Shown here: positions 61,380 to 64,000 of the stretch, piece by piece
How the letters are laid out: every line of letters begins with the position of its first letter
Numbering within the stretch: position 1 is the stretch's first letter
Source: Impatiens glandulifera
Taxonomy: Eukaryota; Streptophyta; Magnoliopsida; Ericales; Balsaminaceae
DNA length: 64,000 nt
Assembly: GCF_907164915.1 (NCBI RefSeq)
Contig: NC_061867.1
Span: 28,806,308-28,870,307, forward strand
Direction of reading: 5' to 3'
Translations under genes and position numbers: made by a program
Notes under the pieces: generated by a model
What the model saw: the letters and a program-made list of their open reading frames with translations, nothing else
Told to the model about the DNA's origin: nothing
Databases searched by the model: none

Positions 61380-62250
61380 TGTTGGGTTAAGATTTTAGAA
61401 AATTTTGAATTATGTTTAAATCATGAACTCAACTGGTTTTGATAATTTAGCTTAAATAATCAAAAATGGAGAAATTGTTGGGTTAAGTTTTTAATTGATT
61501 TAAAATAATTTAACATACTTGATTTCAATGATTGATGAAATTGTTGGGTTAAGTTTAATTATTGTTAGTCATATCAATTACAAAATATATAGTTACATAA
61601 ATGAGTTCGTATATGATGTAGTGATAAGTACACTTACTTGTGTGACCTATGTTCGAATCTCACCAGATGCATAATTAATAATTAGATTTTAATTAATTTG
61701 TAGGTACATCTCAAAGTCAACGCGCGCGAGTAGACGTCTTTAAGTCAACGCATGTAGTTGGACTTGGAAAGTCAAATGGGATGTAAAGTTAGACGTGCAA
61801 GTCTAACTCCTTCAGATTAGTCTAAAGTGAATTGTAGTTAGACTTGGCAGTCTAACCTCCATTAGATTTGGTGGTCTAATGGGATATAAAGCTAGACGTG
61901 CAATTCTAACTCCTTCAAATTAGTCTGAAGTGAATTGTAGTTAGACTTGGCAGTCTAACTCCATTAGACTTGGTGGTCTAATGGGATGTAAAGTTAGACA
62001 TGCAAGTCTAACTCCTTCAGATTAGTCTGAAGTGAATTGTAGTTAGACTTTGCAGTTTAACTCCATTTGACTTGGTGGTCTAATGTGATGTAAAGTTAGA
62101 CGTGCAAGTCTAACTACTTTAAGATTAGTCTGAAGTGATATGTAGTTAAACTTGGCAGTCTAATTCCATTAGACTTGGTGGTCTAATGGAACATGCTATT
62201 AGACGTTGACGTCTAACTTCCTTAGACTTGGCAGTCTAATGGAGCACGTC
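61380..62250 (+). repeat. LTR remnant with repeated TGTTGGGTTAAG starts and a ~103-bp array
   Basis: TGTTGGGTTAAG occurs at about 61380, 61477 and 61542. The second is preceded by a polypurine-like AAAAATGGAGAAAT, as at an internal/LTR boundary. Downstream, 61769-62200 holds about four tandem copies of a ~103-bp unit (starts near 61769, 61872, 61973 and 62083) with GTTAGACGTGCAAGTCTAAC and TTAGACTTGGCAGTCTAAC, each a near-perfect hairpin. A tRNA-like B box (GTTCGAATC) lies near 61652 but no intact tRNA. Confidence 0.6.
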
Positions 62251-62690
62251 TAATGCCTCGCTTCAGCAGCTGTTTGAAATTAACATATGTCTACCCACGA
62301 TCAACTAGCTATCTACTACTCTACTCCACTCTCTCTTGTACAGTCTGACAGCCAGCTAATTGCATCCAATGAATTAATGTCACGTAAGTAAATATTTTTG
62401 CCACTACTTGTTCTGTGCATGACAATTATAGAAGAATATTTGGTGCACTACCAGTATGGTACGACCACGATCCATGTGCACAGTTCCTGTTGTACTTGTG
62501 TACTATGGGCGACCTTCTAATGGACGCTTTCCACGTGTCCAAAAGGAGGATTTGACTGTTGAAGCTTTTCAAGAATAAATTGTGTTAGATAAAATTAGAT
62601 CGGTTCAAAGAACTTAACATAAATAAACCTTCCATGCAGGAACAAGGAACCGGACCGGTCAAACAAATGAACCGGCTAAGAAGATTAATC
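62251..62690. other. LTR-like or spacer sequence without genes
   Basis: No gene seen. The sequence is of average composition and probably continues the LTR remnant to its left; I could not find its end. Confidence 0.35.
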
Positions 62691-62929
62691 GGTCAAGATA
62701 GTAAACCGACCAGGAACATTCGGAACATGACCGCACAAAGAAAGAATCGACCAAAGCTAAAAACTGGAAACACCAGACAGCCGATCAACTTGAAGGCAAA
62801 GGAATAACCGGAAGATGTTCGGTTAAACCAATTACACCGGAAGCCATCCGGTGAAAAGTCAAATGACCGACCAGCACAAGAAGTTACTTTGGGTATCTGT
62901 TGAGAATGATACCAAAGGAACAGACTGAA

Positions 62930-63502
62930 CATTTCCATATCCATACTAATTGAGGATGCTAAGACCTTCTTCAGAAGTGCTTGCATCAGAGGCAACTATA
63001 TCGTCTCCACGGTGAGAGACCACACTTTCTGACTTGATGAAGCCGAATTTGCCTACATGTTCAACTTGCCCACAGAAGGGTTTTCTGACTTCCCAACCCA
63101 AGTGGGAAGTACCGCAGCTGACCATGCACTGTTCTTCTCGGGAACCGATGTTCTGGTAGAAAACCATGGGTTAAAAACCTGCCTTGCTCATCACATCCAA
63201 CTCCTTCTTGATATTGTGACTCGCTCTATCATCTGTCAATCCCCGAACCAACGCTACTCCAAGAAAACATACGACATAATGACCCATATCGTTAGCAACA
63301 CGACCATCAATTGGTCAACGGTCATTTTTCAGAACCTGAAAAACATGGTGCTAACCAAGAAAGGTCTCGGTTATGCCCCTCACATCAGCCGGCTTATTCT
63401 CAAATACCGCCCAAATTTTGGACCGGGCACACCGACATCTCCTTCGAACATTCTTGACATGGATGGGGTGGAAGATAGGTTTTCTAGGGTAGTTATTACA
63501 TA
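62930..63502 (+). pseudogene. Second member of the transposon ORF family, fragment
   Basis: An open frame at 63057-63503 (148 residues) has FNLPTEGFSDFPTQ, LLLDIVTRSIICQ, YDIMTHIVSNTTINWSTVIF and LGYAPHISRLIL. Upstream, 62930-63056 continues the same domain after a stop near 63033 and a frame change. Its domain order (LPTEGF motif, then a long helical part with a valine/isoleucine-rich core) is that of the interrupted ORF at 54157-58850, but the two are divergent. The downstream tail is missing or unrecognisable. CCGG/ACCGGT-rich sequence at 62640-62880 precedes it and may be an LTR or leader. Confidence 0.6.
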
Positions 63503-63503
63503 A

Positions 63504-64000
63504 GTTAGCTTTATTTTTTTTTATGTATTTCCATTCTCAAATCGATTCATTTATCGGTTTCTATCCTGTACTTTTTCATTCAATGAAACTCTATTTCAAG
63601 TCTAAAATAACCGGGGTCAACATAATAATCAGAATCTAAGTAACCGGTTAATATTGCAAAGTAACCGCGTTCTTATCCGGTCCTCATAAGAACCGCCTAA
63701 TCAAGAGTTGTAAACAACTCAGAACACTCATCTAAATAACCAGTTATATCAATAGACAAAACACCGCAGCATCGCGATTTACATCTCACTTCATCAAAAG
63801 AGGGATTGCGTCATCAAAGTCAAAATAAAAATTTTTGGAAGGAAATCTCCCGCTCAAAATTGGCGCCTCTTTGATTACCGCCTTCTGATTCCCGCCGGTT
63901 GGATTACCTCCTTTTGGCTTCCCGCCCACAGATTGCCGCCTTTTCGGCTTGGAGGGAAAACTCCCGCCAAATATTGATGGGACAGTTGGGTTTCCGAACC
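63504..64000. other. Sequence after the transposon ORF
   Basis: No gene recognised. Between 63850 and 63980 short CCCGCC/ACCGCC motifs recur every 15-25 bases (GATTACCGCC, GATTCCCGCC, CTTCCCGCC, GATTGCCGCC), a loose direct repeat with some GC richness. The window ends inside it. Confidence 0.4.

Noticed and set aside
61640..61665. Possible tRNA gene (GTTCGAATC B box)
   Set aside because: No acceptor stem or anticodon arm can be formed around it; it is inside an LTR remnant.

Overview
The window is nuclear DNA of a flowering plant. It is AT-rich and gene-poor, has a spliced eL22 ribosomal protein gene with plant-type promoter boxes, and is full of plant transposable elements. The transposon ORF family in the last 10 kb looks like one I associate with asterid (Lamiales-type) genomes; that placement is an inference and weak.

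Layout. 0.9-6.7 kb: a decayed Mutator-like element (MULE) with long terminal inverted repeats and a broken FAR1-type transposase on the minus strand. 8.6-10.8 kb: the eL22 gene (two coding exons plus a 5' UTR intron); its coding intron carries a ~580-bp tandem duplication that copied the 3' splice site. 10.8-20.8 kb: AT-rich intergenic DNA with two Tourist-like MITEs and a perfect 44-bp-arm palindrome. 21.1-22.3 kb: one intact single-exon gene on the minus strand for a serine-rich, C-x2-H/C-x2-C protein of unknown function. 22.3-25.5 kb: AT-rich, no gene.

25.5-36.3 kb: an endogenous pararetrovirus (Caulimoviridae, most like the florendovirus/petuvirus side) on the minus strand, with movement protein, coat protein, protease, reverse transcriptase, RNase H, a second ORF, promoter/poly(A) region and a tRNA-Met primer site. 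A ~4.2-kb internal part is present twice, head to tail and nearly identical. Both copies share the same disabling lesions, so the duplication probably happened in the plant chromosome after the insert had died.

36.3-64 kb: a nest of retroelement remnants. In order: CACTA-like subterminal repeats; a Copia element lacking RT/RNase H between two LTRs; a minus-strand LTR pair; a decayed full-length Copia with a leader tandem repeat; a 58-bp hairpin minisatellite flanked by duplicated Copia 3' sequence; the 3' half of another Copia; LTRs interrupted by solo LTRs with clear 5-bp target-site duplications; a long transposon ORF split by one solo LTR; an LTR containing a 50-bp tandem array; a MULE N-terminal domain fragment; an LTR with a ~103-bp array; and a second member of the same transposon ORF family.

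Only eL22 and the 408-residue protein look like functional host genes. Everything else with coding potential is mobile-element or viral debris. All alignments were made by eye, so boundaries given as approximate may move by tens of bases.
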